From Beijerinckiaceae bacterium (GTDB lineage: Bacteria; Pseudomonadota; Alphaproteobacteria; Rhizobiales; Beijerinckiaceae): DNA of 64,000 nt. A model generated the notes under the pieces. That model made no database searches, was not told the DNA's origin, and worked only from the letters and a program-made list of their open reading frames with translations. Where the stretch lies: NCBI GenBank assembly GCA_004564215.1, contig CP024846.1, forward strand, positions 2,865,501-2,929,500, given 5' to 3'. Below, piece after piece: positions 32,782 to 42,451 of this stretch (the first letter of the stretch is position 1; each line of letters starts with the position of its first letter). The position numbers and the translations under genes are program-made.

Positions 32782-33570
32782 TCAACAGCATGAACGGCGT
32801 GGCAATGACCAGGACAGGAAGGGCTCGAAGGCAGAGCCGGACCAGCTTAGCGCCGAAATTTTGATCCTAGCCGCATCCGCTTCGATGACGGAGAATCCCT
32901 CTGGGGTTCCCCGCGTGCGCAGCGAAAGAGTTCCGCCGCCAACGGCATAGGTCATGCCACCGGGGTAGGGGAGAAGAACGGCAAATGGATTGTGGACGTG
33001 GCCGGTGAGGATCAGGTCGATCCCGGCATCGGCAAGCAATAGCGCAGCGGCCTCGCCGCGATGCACGCCGCCGGAAACAGCGACGTACTCGGTTTCGATC
33101 AGCGGATGGTGGCAGACCAAGACTTTCAGCGCGGCCTTTGTCCGCTTCATTTCGCTGGCGGCTTGACGGATTGCGGCCAAGTTCACCGCGCCCTTCGACC
33201 AATTGAGTCTCGGTTGCGCGCCGCGCGCTGTATTCACCGCCCGCACAACGAGGTCAGGCAAGTCGATCTTAGTTTCACTCAACGGGGCGACATAGCGGCG
33301 ATAGCGGTCGAAGGGGGCCATCGTCCTCAGCATGAGATTCCAATAGGGCGTATCATGATTGCCAGGGGTCACCAGAAGGGGCCTTGGCAACCGACACAAC
33401 CAATTGCGCGCCGCCTTGAATTCGCGCGACCTTCCACGAAGGGTAAGATCCCCTGTCAGAATCACGGCGTCGGGCGAAAGAGCGCGTGTCGCGGAAATCG
33501 CAGCCTCCGTGGCGATAGGATTTTCCGCTCCGAAATGAATATCGCTGAGATGGACGAGACGCACGCTCAA
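32782..33570 (-). CDS. Calcineurin-like metallophosphoesterase
   Basis: 262 aa. The metal-binding motifs of the family are in order: LSDIHFG, LTGDLTLRG, TPGNHDT, VCHHPL, and GHVHNP. The dimetal site should hydrolyse a phosphodiester or phosphomonoester; the natural substrate is unknown. The start is a TTG overlapping the stop of the diacylglycerol kinase-like gene (TTGA), so the two are coupled. The neighbours act on lipids and polyphosphate, which suggests an envelope lipid or nucleotide substrate. Confidence 0.88.
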   Translation of the reverse strand: MSVRLVHLSDIHFGAENPIATEAAISATRALSPDAVILTGDLTLRGRSREFKAARNWLCRLPRPLLVTPGNHDTPYWNLMLRTMAPFDRYRRYVAPLSETKIDLPDLVVRAVNTARGAQPRLNWSKGAVNLAAIRQAASEMKRTKAALKVLVCHHPLIETEYVAVSGGVHRGEAAALLLADAGIDLILTGHVHNPFAVLLPYPGGMTYAVGGGTLSLRTRGTPEGFSVIEADAARIKISALSWSGSAFEPFLSWSLPRRSCC

Positions 33571-34535
33571 CGGGTTGAAGCGCTTTCAGGGCCGCTTGCC
33601 GAGGTGCTAGGCCCGTGGTTTGGGTTCGTTTCGCCCGCCGGAACCAAAGCACGGAAAGCGGTCGGCTTGAATTCAATTTCCACCCTGCGCCCGAGCACGT
33701 GCATCTCGCCATCAAGGATACAGGGGACAGGCCGCCGCGCCCAGGCATGAGCACGCAGGCACCGATCGGCGAGCACGGCCGGATCGCTGCGCCATTCGCC
33801 GCGCAGCATATTCACCCCGAGACGGAATGCATCGGCGGCGCCTCGCGGATCAAGCGCTGCGGCCTCGAAAGCCGTCTCATCCTCGCACGCACGGGAAACC
33901 ATCGGACACATGACCGCCAGAGCCTCAGCCTTGAGTTCTGGCCCATCATCCAAGGAAAAATGGAGTTTGCGGGAAAACGCATGTGACAGTGCGTGGCGTG
34001 CCTTATCCCATGCAGCCTTCAGCTCCATGTTGCGGACGGCCTCCCGAGCCGGCGCCCAGAGTGCCGGCGCTCCGAGAATAGCTGCAACGTAAAAGGCTTG
34101 TCCGTCGACAACGCCGCCCGCCACGGGCCTGATCCTGCCGTCGCTCAAGGAGGCCTTCAAGGCTTCGCGCCAGGAAAGTCCGTTGTAAAGCGCATTTGGC
34201 AGCACATTCATGGTCCCCCCTGGCAAGGACGCGACCAAGGGGCCGTGAGCGCCGCATAATTGCGCTGCCAGACGAGCCGTACCGTCCCCCGCCAAGACCA
34301 CGACGAGGTCGGGATCGGCTGACACGGCGTGGCGCACCGCCGTTTCGATCTTTTTCGGTTCCACGCTCGCGACATGAACCGCGATGCCAAACTCTGCGAC
34401 AAGAGCCTCGAGCTCCTCCGCCGCGCCGGATTCGACGCGGCCCCCAGCGACGTTCACAATGGCTTCCACACGTTGAATCCGGACGCCAGCGGTCGGCGGA
34501 GCAGTCGTGGTCTCGGAGAATATTTGCTGATTCAT
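33567..34535 (-). CDS. Diacylglycerol kinase catalytic-domain protein
   Basis: 322 aa. The DAGK/sphingosine-kinase-like fold is shown by VVVLAGDGTARLAAQLCGAH (GDGT nucleotide site) and LVASLPGGTMNVLPNALYNG. It phosphorylates a lipid hydroxyl using ATP in the known family. The ATG at 34535 gives the normal N-terminus; the frame continues a little upstream without a better start. It is directly coupled to the metallophosphoesterase gene, and a PAP2-type phosphatase gene lies 60 bp upstream. Confidence 0.88.
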   Translation of the reverse strand: MNQQIFSETTTAPPTAGVRIQRVEAIVNVAGGRVESGAAEELEALVAEFGIAVHVASVEPKKIETAVRHAVSADPDLVVVLAGDGTARLAAQLCGAHGPLVASLPGGTMNVLPNALYNGLSWREALKASLSDGRIRPVAGGVVDGQAFYVAAILGAPALWAPAREAVRNMELKAAWDKARHALSHAFSRKLHFSLDDGPELKAEALAVMCPMVSRACEDETAFEAAALDPRGAADAFRLGVNMLRGEWRSDPAVLADRCLRAHAWARRPVPCILDGEMHVLGRRVEIEFKPTAFRALVPAGETNPNHGPSTSASGPESASTR

Positions 34536-34597
34536 GCAAAGGAGAATGCCGGGCAAGGGTCTCGGTTCCCTTGAAAAGCGGCAAGGGGGCTAAAGGC

Positions 34598-35326
34598 TTA
34601 TGCGCCGGCCTCGTTTTCTTTCGATTCCGCGGCTCGCCGCATGAACACCCAAAACAACAGTGCCCACGCCGCACCGGCGCACCAGCCACCTACCACGTCC
34701 GAGGGCCAATGCACGCCGAGGTAAATTCGCGTAACTCCAATCAGGACGGTCATGCCCACGGCGAGGGATACCAGATAAATTCGCGCACGCTTGGTCTCTT
34801 GTGTGCTGGCCAGCATCATCCCGACAGTCAAATAGGCGGCCGCGGAAACCATTGCATGGCCGCTTGGGAAACTGGAACTCCAGAACTCCGTGAGATGAGC
34901 CGCGATGGCCGGGCGCTCGCGAAGCAGGCTCAACTTGATTGTGCTGCTGAGGATAGCGGCGCCGCCGACGGCGCTGATCAAAGTGAACATCCGTCTCCAG
35001 CGCTTATGGAGCGCCAGAAATCCGGCCGCGGCAATGGTCAACAGAGTGATAAATGTCGTCCCGCCCAATGCGGAAATGTCGATGGCCGATTGTACCAGCC
35101 AGGATGGCCCGATCGGCGTTGACGGATCGTCGGCGCGACGAAATGCGAGCAGGATCGCGTGGTCCGAGGCGGTGGTGTCGCCATCCCGCACTTCCTCTAA
35201 AATATGGGCGAACAGAAATGCGCTTGAGACGCAAAAGAAAGCGATGACGGGTTGAAAGCCAAATCGGTCGATCGTCGCCCATAGCGACTTCAGCCTGAAA
35301 CCGATTGAAGCCTGCGCGCTGTCCAC
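34598..35326 (-). CDS. PAP2-superfamily membrane phosphatase
   Basis: 242 aa with about six membrane helices. The three PAP2 motifs are present: KLSLLRERPA (K-x6-RP), FPSGHAMVS (PSGH), and RIYLGVHWPSDVVGGW (S/R-x5-H-x3-D). It removes phosphate from lipid phosphates such as phosphatidic acid or undecaprenyl pyrophosphate. The start is a GTG with GGGAGG 5 bp upstream. With the DAG kinase-like gene beside it, the pair could run opposite steps of a lipid phosphate cycle. Confidence 0.92.
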   Translation of the reverse strand: MDSAQASIGFRLKSLWATIDRFGFQPVIAFFCVSSAFLFAHILEEVRDGDTTASDHAILLAFRRADDPSTPIGPSWLVQSAIDISALGGTTFITLLTIAAAGFLALHKRWRRMFTLISAVGGAAILSSTIKLSLLRERPAIAAHLTEFWSSSFPSGHAMVSAAAYLTVGMMLASTQETKRARIYLVSLAVGMTVLIGVTRIYLGVHWPSDVVGGWCAGAAWALLFWVFMRRAAESKENEAGA

Positions 35327-35499
35327 GTGAACCTCCCGACGATGACTGGCGATTCAGCGAGTCATGGCGTGACCGATGCTGACAAAATATCAAGCGATGG
35401 CCTTGCAAATATAGGCGGCTCGGGCTTGTTGTCGATGCATCCGGGCGCCAGTGAAATCGCCGCCGCGCGTATCTGGGCGGCGCGACAAACCGAGGGCGA

Positions 35500-36396
35500 T
35501 TAAAACTCCTCGCTTTTTTTCCGCTTCAACTTCGCCTTGCCTTTGGGCGGGTGAGAGGCGCGCTCGATATCCGAAGCGGAGAGATCCAGTGCCCGCGCCG
35601 CCTCCTTGAGAAGATCGGGGTCCACCGGACGCGGCTCCAGCGACACGTCCTTGCCGAGCCGGTCGGCAATGATGCGACACGCCGCGACCCTGGCGAAGGG
35701 CTTATCGTTCGCCGGAACGAGATACCAGGGCGCATAGTCCGTTGAGGTTTCCTCGATCATATCCTCGATCGCCGCCTCATAGTCCGACCAGCGGGTGCGA
35801 TTGCGGAAATCCTCATAGGAGAGCTTCCAGCGCTTTACCGGATCGAACAGCCGGTCGCGGAAGCGGCGCATTTGTTCGTCTGGCGTGATGTGGAGAAAGA
35901 TCTTGACGAGGCGAATTCCGGAATCGGTGAGCATCAGTTCGAACTCGTTGATCTCGCGATAGGCGCGCCGCCATTCCTTTTCTGTTGCGATGCCTTCGAT
36001 GCGCTCGACCAGCACGCGGCCATACCAGGAACGGTCGAACGCAACGATTTGTCCCTTTGTCGGCAAGCGCCGCCAGAAGCGCTGGAGGTAGTGCTGGGCT
36101 TGCTCGTGCTGATCGGGCGCGGCGATCGGGTGGACCTTGAAACTGCGGGGATCGAGAGCCCAGCCGAGGCGGCGAACAAGGCCGCCCTTTCCGGCGGTAT
36201 CCCATCCCTCAAGGACCAGCAGCGCCCGCTCCGATGTTCCTAGATAGGCTTGCTGAATAAGTTGAAGCACCGCCTGCAGCGTCGTGAGACGCCGCTCATA
36301 ATCGGCAAATTCCATTTTTGGATATTCGGTGATTTTCGCGAGCTTTGGGCGGCGCTTCATAATGAAATCGCGCGAGTTCATTTCTTCTTGAGGCAT
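35500..36396 (-). CDS. ppk2: Polyphosphate kinase 2 family protein
   Basis: 298 aa. PPK2 enzymes move phosphate between polyphosphate and nucleotides. The Walker A motif is LEGWDTAGKGG (residues 63-72), the lid region has FDRSWYGRVLVER, and RFRDRLFDPVKRWKLS follows as in PPK2 proteins. It is a single-domain form. The Lys-rich C-terminal tail (KGKAKLKRKKSEEF) is common. Direction of reaction and nucleotide class cannot be told from sequence alone. The start is at ATG 36396; inner Met codons at residues 6 and 13 are alternatives. Confidence 0.93.
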   Translation of the reverse strand: MPQEEMNSRDFIMKRRPKLAKITEYPKMEFADYERRLTTLQAVLQLIQQAYLGTSERALLVLEGWDTAGKGGLVRRLGWALDPRSFKVHPIAAPDQHEQAQHYLQRFWRRLPTKGQIVAFDRSWYGRVLVERIEGIATEKEWRRAYREINEFELMLTDSGIRLVKIFLHITPDEQMRRFRDRLFDPVKRWKLSYEDFRNRTRWSDYEAAIEDMIEETSTDYAPWYLVPANDKPFARVAACRIIADRLGKDVSLEPRPVDPDLLKEAARALDLSASDIERASHPPKGKAKLKRKKSEEF

Positions 36397-36541
36397 TGAC
36401 TTACCCGCCTATATATCCCGAGGGTCGGAGATCGTTTGCAGCTAACTGCGGTGCAGCAAACGTTGACTATCGCGCGGCTCGCCTTTGTATGCCAAGATGG
36501 CTATGGCGGAAAAAAGATTCGTAGCTGCTCGGAGGGGTCCC

Positions 36542-37072
36542 ATGCGCTTTGGCTTCGTTGCAATTATGTTGATTCTGTTTTCCGGGCCAGCCTTGGCTGT
36601 CGATGGAACAAATTTGCCGGGCCACGACTATGCGAATTTCGACGCGCCCTCGGCATGGGTGTGCCGGACCACTTGCGGCGGCGAGTCCCGTTGCCAGGCC
36701 TACACATGGGTCAAGCCGGGAATTCAAGGGCCGAGCGGGCGTTGCTGGCTCAAGCAATCCTTGCCTGCCATCGTAAAGGACGCCTGCTGCGACTCCGGCC
36801 CCCGCCGTTTCATCTCGGCGCGCGACCTGCGGGCGGAAGATAAAATCAATCGGCCCGGTTCGGATTTCAAGAATTTCGAGACCAACAGCTGGTCGACATG
36901 CCAAAGCGCCTGCGGCGAGGATCAGATCTGCTCGTCTTGGACCTATGTCCGTCCCGGCGTGCAAGGCCCATCGGGCCGCTGCTGGTTGAAAAATGTTGTC
37001 GCCCGTCCCGTGCCGGACGCAAATTGCATTTCCGGTGTGAAATACAAGCCGCCTTCTGTACGGATCGACTGA
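36542..37072 (+). CDS. Secreted protein with two PAN/Apple-like domains
   Basis: 176 aa. A signal peptide (RFGFVAIMLILFSGPALA) is followed by two similar halves, each with a CXXXC...C.A.TWV.PG.QGPSGRCWLK pattern (for example QGPSGRCWLKQS near residue 65 and QGPSGRCWLKNV near 145). Six or more Cys per half suggest disulphides. The PAN/Apple fold binds protein or sugar. GGAGGGG lies just upstream of the ATG at 36542, which makes this a better start than 36485. Confidence 0.82.
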   Translation: MRFGFVAIMLILFSGPALAVDGTNLPGHDYANFDAPSAWVCRTTCGGESRCQAYTWVKPGIQGPSGRCWLKQSLPAIVKDACCDSGPRRFISARDLRAEDKINRPGSDFKNFETNSWSTCQSACGEDQICSSWTYVRPGVQGPSGRCWLKNVVARPVPDANCISGVKYKPPSVRID

Positions 37073-37114
37073 TCGTTCGAGCTGCGGGATCAGGCCTGGC
37101 GATCGCCGGAAATC

Positions 37115-38464
37115 TTAATGTCGGGCGATCGAACCTAGAGCGTGCAGACCCGCGGGGAAGTGCAAGTTTCCCGCGCGCGGCGCGACGAGGAAGAAGGTCC
37201 GATAGGCGCCGATGCCTTTCAATTGTATCGTTCCGCGTTCCTCGAACGTGAAGCTGGGTTCGGTGAGCAAATGAAAGGCTTCGGTAAGTTGGATACGCCC
37301 AGGCAAGCCATGCGATTCCATGCGCGAGGCAATGTTCACCGCGTCGCCCCATACGTCATAAGCGATGCGACTTCTGCCGATCACCCCGGCCGTCGCCGGC
37401 CCGCAATGAATGCCTATCCGTAAGGTCAGCCTGCGGTAGCCGAGCGGCGGACATTCGCCGCTCGTCTCAAGCATCGCAAGAGCGAGCTGTGCGATTGCAT
37501 TGGCACCCTCGGTGCCGTCGCCCCGCAGACCAGAGACCGCCATATAGCTGTCGCCGATCGTCTTGATCCTTTCTGCCCCATAGGTCTCGCACAAATTATC
37601 GAATGAGCACACCAGGCTGTCGAGATAATCGACCACGTCTCCGGGCGGCAAATTATGGGCGGCGCCGGTAAAGTCGACAAGGTCGGCGAATAGAACGCTG
37701 AGGTTTTCAATACGATCGGCGATCCGCACCTCTCCCGACCTGAGGCGAGCCGCGATCGAAGGAGGCATCACCGTCTCGACGAGAGCCTCCAACCGGATGT
37801 GCTGCTGTTCGAGCTCGGATTCTTTTCGCCTCAGTGCCACTAAAGCATAGAAGATCATGACAGCGTTGATCGCGATCACATTGAACATCGCCTGACTGGA
37901 CAGGATCTGTCGCAGTTTGATATCCGCAGTGAACACAAGCCCCTGTTCGGGCGCCAATAGCATCAAGAGGGCCAGAGCCACGCTTGCCACAACGAAAAAC
38001 ACCAGGAAAAGCCGCCATTGCTCGACGCCGAACATGAACAATATGGCCCCGGCAAGCACCAAATAGATTTGCAGGCCGCTTGACAGCCCCAAAAGTGAAA
38101 CCAGGACCACCACGCTCAAGATGATCAGGCACACCAGCGTAATCGCCACCGTATTCGAGCCCCACCGGTGCAATCGAGGAACCCAGAGAGACGCCAGCGT
38201 CATGAATGCGTAAAACGCGTAAACGACCGCAAGCTCGCGGTAGGCATAGACGAGGGTGACGACCAAATGCGACGCGCAAGCCGCCGCGGTCGCGTAAGCG
38301 GCAACATTCGTGAACCGCTGACGCGCTGCGACATGCGGATCCGTGGTCACGATCCCGATGGAAATCAATCGGTCGAGCCAAGTTGGGAAGTTGAACGTGT
38401 GTGTCGTATTACGACGAATAAGATCGCTCAAACGAACCATTGCATCATGCCCGGTCGCTTGCAT
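37115..38464 (-). CDS. Membrane-bound class III adenylate/guanylate cyclase
   Basis: 449 aa. Six or so membrane helices fill residues 30-190 and form a MASE-like sensor region. The cyclase homology domain starts near residue 235 with MPPSIAARLRSGEVRIADRI, followed by the metal-binding VLFADLVDFTG, then ERIKTIGDSYMAVSGLRGD and DVWGDAVNIASRMES, so the catalytic features are present. The product is cAMP (or cGMP). The ATG at 38464 has GGAGACC upstream. Gene order does not show its regulator. Confidence 0.93.
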   Translation of the reverse strand: MQATGHDAMVRLSDLIRRNTTHTFNFPTWLDRLISIGIVTTDPHVAARQRFTNVAAYATAAACASHLVVTLVYAYRELAVVYAFYAFMTLASLWVPRLHRWGSNTVAITLVCLIILSVVVLVSLLGLSSGLQIYLVLAGAILFMFGVEQWRLFLVFFVVASVALALLMLLAPEQGLVFTADIKLRQILSSQAMFNVIAINAVMIFYALVALRRKESELEQQHIRLEALVETVMPPSIAARLRSGEVRIADRIENLSVLFADLVDFTGAAHNLPPGDVVDYLDSLVCSFDNLCETYGAERIKTIGDSYMAVSGLRGDGTEGANAIAQLALAMLETSGECPPLGYRRLTLRIGIHCGPATAGVIGRSRIAYDVWGDAVNIASRMESHGLPGRIQLTEAFHLLTEPSFTFEERGTIQLKGIGAYRTFFLVAPRAGNLHFPAGLHALGSIARH

Positions 38465-38640
38465 AAGGTCTCCGCGATTTTCCTCGAAAATTGCACGCTT
38501 TGCAGCATTGCTCCGCCGGCAGACGGAGCCGCCGCTCAAATTAAATACTACAAAATGTTAAATCTCACTATTCATAAGCGTGGCAGCCGCCCGCAAGACC
38601 CGTTTGGGTTAGACCGGGCAAGGCGGGGCGCCTGTCAACC

Positions 38641-38940
38641 TCACGTCCGGCGCCTCCCAATGAGGCATTCGCGTCCATCCTCGAAGGAACATAAGAGGGC
38701 AAGGCTGGAATGCCCTTCCTTCAGCGTGGCGTCGTGATCCGGCGGGGCCGGACGCCGGATCAGCCAAACGCTGATCGCGATCAAAGCAAGGCAGGCGAGG
38801 ACAACCAGGGTGTTGCGGGCGCTTCGCAACACATCCGGGAAATCATCGATGACCGGTTCCTGCGGTCGCATAAAGTATGTCAACAGGCCGGCCACGCCGA
38901 TCACTGCGGGCACTGTCTTCAAGAAGCTCATCACATCCAT
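38641..38940 (-). CDS. Small two-helix membrane protein (hypothetical)
   Basis: 99 aa with one hydrophobic helix near the N-terminus (SFLKTVPAVIGVAGLLTYFM) and one in the middle (NTLVVLACLALIAISVWLI), and a polar tail. No family is recognised. No strong ribosome site lies before the ATG. It stands between the cyclase and the hybrid kinase genes. Confidence 0.5.
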   Translation of the reverse strand: MDVMSFLKTVPAVIGVAGLLTYFMRPQEPVIDDFPDVLRSARNTLVVLACLALIAISVWLIRRPAPPDHDATLKEGHSSLALLCSFEDGRECLIGRRRT

Positions 38941-39139
38941 GAAGCAAGATTCCCGAAATGAAGGACGCCTCGCGAGGGCGCAGCGGCGCCTGGAGCATAG
39001 TTTCCTTTTTGCAAACCGTCCACACCACTTTGAGCGTGCCAAAGGCGGACGACGAGGCCGTCGCTTGGGAGTTCAATAGTTTAGGCGGGATTACCCATCG
39101 CCGCACGGATAATTTGCCGAATATGGCCTTTGACAACGC

Positions 39140-42106
39140 TCAGGGCTTAGATGCTTCAGTCAAGGCCGCGATCCTGGCGGCCAGATCCGACTGGCGGAAG
39201 GGCTTGCCAAGACGGGGCAAGCCGCCTCCGACGTCTTGGGCGAGATCGGCGTAACCGGTAATAAGCAGCACTGGCAGATCCGGCCGGATCGCGCGGGCCT
39301 TGCGCGCCAGTTCCGCTCCGGTCATGCCGGGCATCAAATAGTCGGTCACGAGCAGGTCAATTCCGTCCTCTCGGCTCAGGGTTTCAAGCGCTTGATGGCC
39401 TGACGCCGACTCATGAACCTTGTGACCCAGCTCCGCCAACATGTCCGTTGTGCCCATCCGTACCAGCTCCTCGTCGTCGACGAGCAGGATGTTCAGGGGG
39501 CGGGTGTGCACGATGGGGGCGTCGCTGCCTTTCAACGCACCGCACATGATCTCCCCCGCGACAGGGAGCCAAAGGGTGACGGTTGTCCCTCGGCCCGGCA
39601 AGCTGTCGAGGACGAGGGCGCCGTTGGATTGAGCTGCAAGTCCATCGACCATCGACAGGCCGAGGCCGGTTCCCTTGCCGATTCCCTTGGTCGAATAAAA
39701 CGGTTCGACAGCGCGTTTAAGTGTTTCGCCATCCATACCGCAACCTGTATCGGTGATGCGCAGGCAAATGTAATGACCGGGCGAAAGATTTTTCGGCCCG
39801 TTGGCAGTCGCCCATTCGACTTCATCGGCGCCAATTCTCAACTCTCCACCGCCCGACATTGCATCGCGGGCGTTAACGGCAAGATTAAGAATCGCAAGTT
39901 CGAGCTGGTTGGGATCGACCTGAACGGCCTTAAGCTTGCTGGCGAGGTCGAGAACGATCTTCACTTGCGGCCCGGTCGAACGCGCGATGAGATCCCCCAT
40001 TCCATAAATAAGTTCCGCGAGGTCGACGGCGCGGGGTTCAAGGTGCTGCTGACGCGCGAATGTGAGCAGGCGCGAGATCAGAGTCCTTGCCCGTTCGGCC
40101 GATTGCTGGGCACGGTCAATAAGCCGCTGACCCCGGTCATCCCCTTGCAGCTTGCCACGGATGATATCGAGATTGCCGACGATCGGAGTCAGGAGATTAT
40201 TGAAGTCATGAGCGACGCCACCGGTCAAACGACCAATCATCTCCAGCTTCTGCAATTCGTGGAGCTGAGCAAGCGCCATCTCGCGCTCGGCCGTGGCCGC
40301 CTGCACCCGATCTTCAAGAGTTGTCGTAAGCTCAAGCAAGGCGCGTTCCGCGGCCCGCTGCTCGGTCACGTCGGTGTGCACACCGACCCACTCTCGGACT
40401 ACGCCATTGGCATCCAAGGTCGGTATCGCCCGAATTAAAAAATGCCGCCATTCGCCGTCATGCCGGCGCACGCGATGCTCGAAAACAAATGTGTGCCGCC
40501 CAGCAACGGCGGCGTTCCAGGCGTGGATCGTCGGCTGCACATCGTCGGGGTGGATGGCTTCTGCCCAGCCAAACCCCTGATAATCTTCATAGGTCTGGCC
40601 TGTCAGCGCGGCCCAGCCGGGCTGTTCCCCTTCCATCAGACCCGCAGCATTGTTGGTCCAAAGAATGCCTTGGACCGCGTCGACGGCCGCACGAAACCGG
40701 TGTTCGCTATCCGCGAGGGCGACCTCCATCTGCCTGCGCTCGCTGATGTCGATGATCGAGCCCACATGGCCGAGAAATGTGCCGTCCTCGCCAAATCGCG
40801 GGGTACCGGCATTGATAACCCAACGATACTCGTCGCTTCCTCGGCGCAAGCGGTACTCGATCTGGAATGTCTTGCGCTGAGCATTGGCTTCGCGGAACAT
40901 GCGTTCGACGGCGCTCTTGTCGTCTGGATGCGTCGCATCGAGCCAGCCGGACCCCTGGCACATCTCTGGCGTCTGCTGCGTGAATTCATACCAGGATCGC
41001 GATAGATAGCTGCAAGAGCCGTCGGGTTCAGTCACCCATACCATCCCAGGTGCATTATCGGCGAAATTGCGAAAGCGTGCTTCGCTCTCGCGCAGGCTCG
41101 CTTCGGCCCGGGCTCGGCCGACCGCCGTCCGCAAACGCTCGGCGATCTCTTGGACGATGGCGACTTCACCCTCGGTCCATCCGCGCGTCTGCTCGTTCAA
41201 GACGAACAGGACACTTATCATGCGGCCATCGGTCAGCATGGGGGCGCAAATGAAAGCTTTTGCGCCGATGGTGGCGTAGGCAGCTTCAGCACCCTCGGTC
41301 AGCCAGTTCGTCGCCGTATCATTGACCCATACAGTGCGACCAGCCCGCAATTCGGCGATGATGCCGTGGCCGTAGTCCTGCAGCGTATACGCGCCCGAGA
41401 CCCCGGCAAAACCTGGCGCCGCCCAATTGCAACCGACAAGTGCTTGATTGCCCTCGGCGTCGATCTCCGAAAAGCCGACGGAGCTTGCGTGGAGATGGCG
41501 CCCAAGTGCTTCGGAGGTTGTTGCGATCATATCCTCGGGGCTGGGCGAGGTACGCAGCCTATCCCCAAGTTCACCGCGGAATGCGAGTCGCTGCTCGGTG
41601 CGCACCCGTTCAGTGGTATCGTTCACAATGCAAAGCACGCCGCCAATCGTGCCGGTTTCATCACGAATTGCGGAATAGGAAATATCGAACACTGCGGTTT
41701 CCCGGTAGCCATGCCGCTCAATGTTAAAGGGGCGGTCTTTGGCGAACACGGTCTCTCCTTTCATGCGCACACTGCGCAGGAGAGGCTCAAGATCTTCCCA
41801 TAATTCGGTCCAGTTTTCCTGCGCCGGCCGTCCCAATGCGCGCGGATGCTTGTTGCCGATCGTGGCCGCATAGGCGTCATTGTAAAGGGCGATATAGTCC
41901 GAGCCCCAGAAAATGACGACTTGGGCTCGCGCCGGAAGCATCAGAGCGATCGCGTTCTTGAGCGCCATCGGCCATTGCTCGATCGACCCCAGTGGCGACG
42001 CCGACCAGTCATGGGTCCGCATGAGCGCACCCAATTCGCCGTCGCCAAAGAAATACGCGGGAGCGTTACTGTCCGCGAAGGCATTTGAAGGATTTGGCAA
42101 CGGCAC
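39140..42106 (-). CDS. Hybrid sensor histidine kinase (PAS-GAF-PAS-PAS-HisKA-HATPase-REC)
   Basis: 988 aa, cytoplasmic (no membrane helix). A first PAS segment covers about residues 20-150, a GAF domain about 170-330, and two further PAS domains about 340-600 (with SRSWYEFTQQTPEMCQGSGW and the matching second repeat). The kinase has GGVAHDFNNLL with the phospho-His at 633, and the ATPase with the G1 and G2 boxes (DTGCGMDG, GKGTGLGLSMV). The receiver ends the protein with the acceptor Asp at 922 (LLVTDYLMPG). The start is a GTG. A soluble hybrid kinase of this type senses an internal signal; no output protein is next to it. Confidence 0.93.
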   Translation of the reverse strand: MPLPNPSNAFADSNAPAYFFGDGELGALMRTHDWSASPLGSIEQWPMALKNAIALMLPARAQVVIFWGSDYIALYNDAYAATIGNKHPRALGRPAQENWTELWEDLEPLLRSVRMKGETVFAKDRPFNIERHGYRETAVFDISYSAIRDETGTIGGVLCIVNDTTERVRTEQRLAFRGELGDRLRTSPSPEDMIATTSEALGRHLHASSVGFSEIDAEGNQALVGCNWAAPGFAGVSGAYTLQDYGHGIIAELRAGRTVWVNDTATNWLTEGAEAAYATIGAKAFICAPMLTDGRMISVLFVLNEQTRGWTEGEVAIVQEIAERLRTAVGRARAEASLRESEARFRNFADNAPGMVWVTEPDGSCSYLSRSWYEFTQQTPEMCQGSGWLDATHPDDKSAVERMFREANAQRKTFQIEYRLRRGSDEYRWVINAGTPRFGEDGTFLGHVGSIIDISERRQMEVALADSEHRFRAAVDAVQGILWTNNAAGLMEGEQPGWAALTGQTYEDYQGFGWAEAIHPDDVQPTIHAWNAAVAGRHTFVFEHRVRRHDGEWRHFLIRAIPTLDANGVVREWVGVHTDVTEQRAAERALLELTTTLEDRVQAATAEREMALAQLHELQKLEMIGRLTGGVAHDFNNLLTPIVGNLDIIRGKLQGDDRGQRLIDRAQQSAERARTLISRLLTFARQQHLEPRAVDLAELIYGMGDLIARSTGPQVKIVLDLASKLKAVQVDPNQLELAILNLAVNARDAMSGGGELRIGADEVEWATANGPKNLSPGHYICLRITDTGCGMDGETLKRAVEPFYSTKGIGKGTGLGLSMVDGLAAQSNGALVLDSLPGRGTTVTLWLPVAGEIMCGALKGSDAPIVHTRPLNILLVDDEELVRMGTTDMLAELGHKVHESASGHQALETLSREDGIDLLVTDYLMPGMTGAELARKARAIRPDLPVLLITGYADLAQDVGGGLPRLGKPFRQSDLAARIAALTEASKP

Positions 42107-42451
42107 TTCTTTCGATCGCTGATCAGGATTTCGGTCAAGCTTGGTTTAATGGGGGAAGCCACCCAGACCGTCGGTCCAACAGCCCTCGCGAAGAACCTTC
42201 CCCTTAACAGAAACTTTTCCCCGGCTAGAGGTTGGGAGCTCATCTGTTTTACCGCCTTAGGTGTTAGAGCTCACGACATCTCTGAACCCAAAATGGCTGC
42301 CACGAGCGAAGGTTCCGAAAATGATAGGTTTTCCAGATTTAAACGAATGGGGCTTGGCTTAATCGTTAAGCTTGATCAATGTGGTCTTTGAAAATCCGTC
42401 GTAACCTCACCGAATCATATTAATGAGGGGTTGGTCGGGGAGGGAGGCAGC
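42107..42451. other. Divergent intergenic stretch
   Basis: About 345 bp between the hybrid kinase and the FAD monooxygenase, which diverge. No gene is seen. The region must hold both promoters; I could not mark a convincing sigma-factor site by eye. Confidence 0.5.

Noticed and set aside
32243..36541. EcfG (general stress) promoters GGAAC-N16/17-CGTT ahead of the stress-type genes
   Set aside because: By eye no site matched both halves with correct spacing; a motif scan of the genome would be needed to decide.
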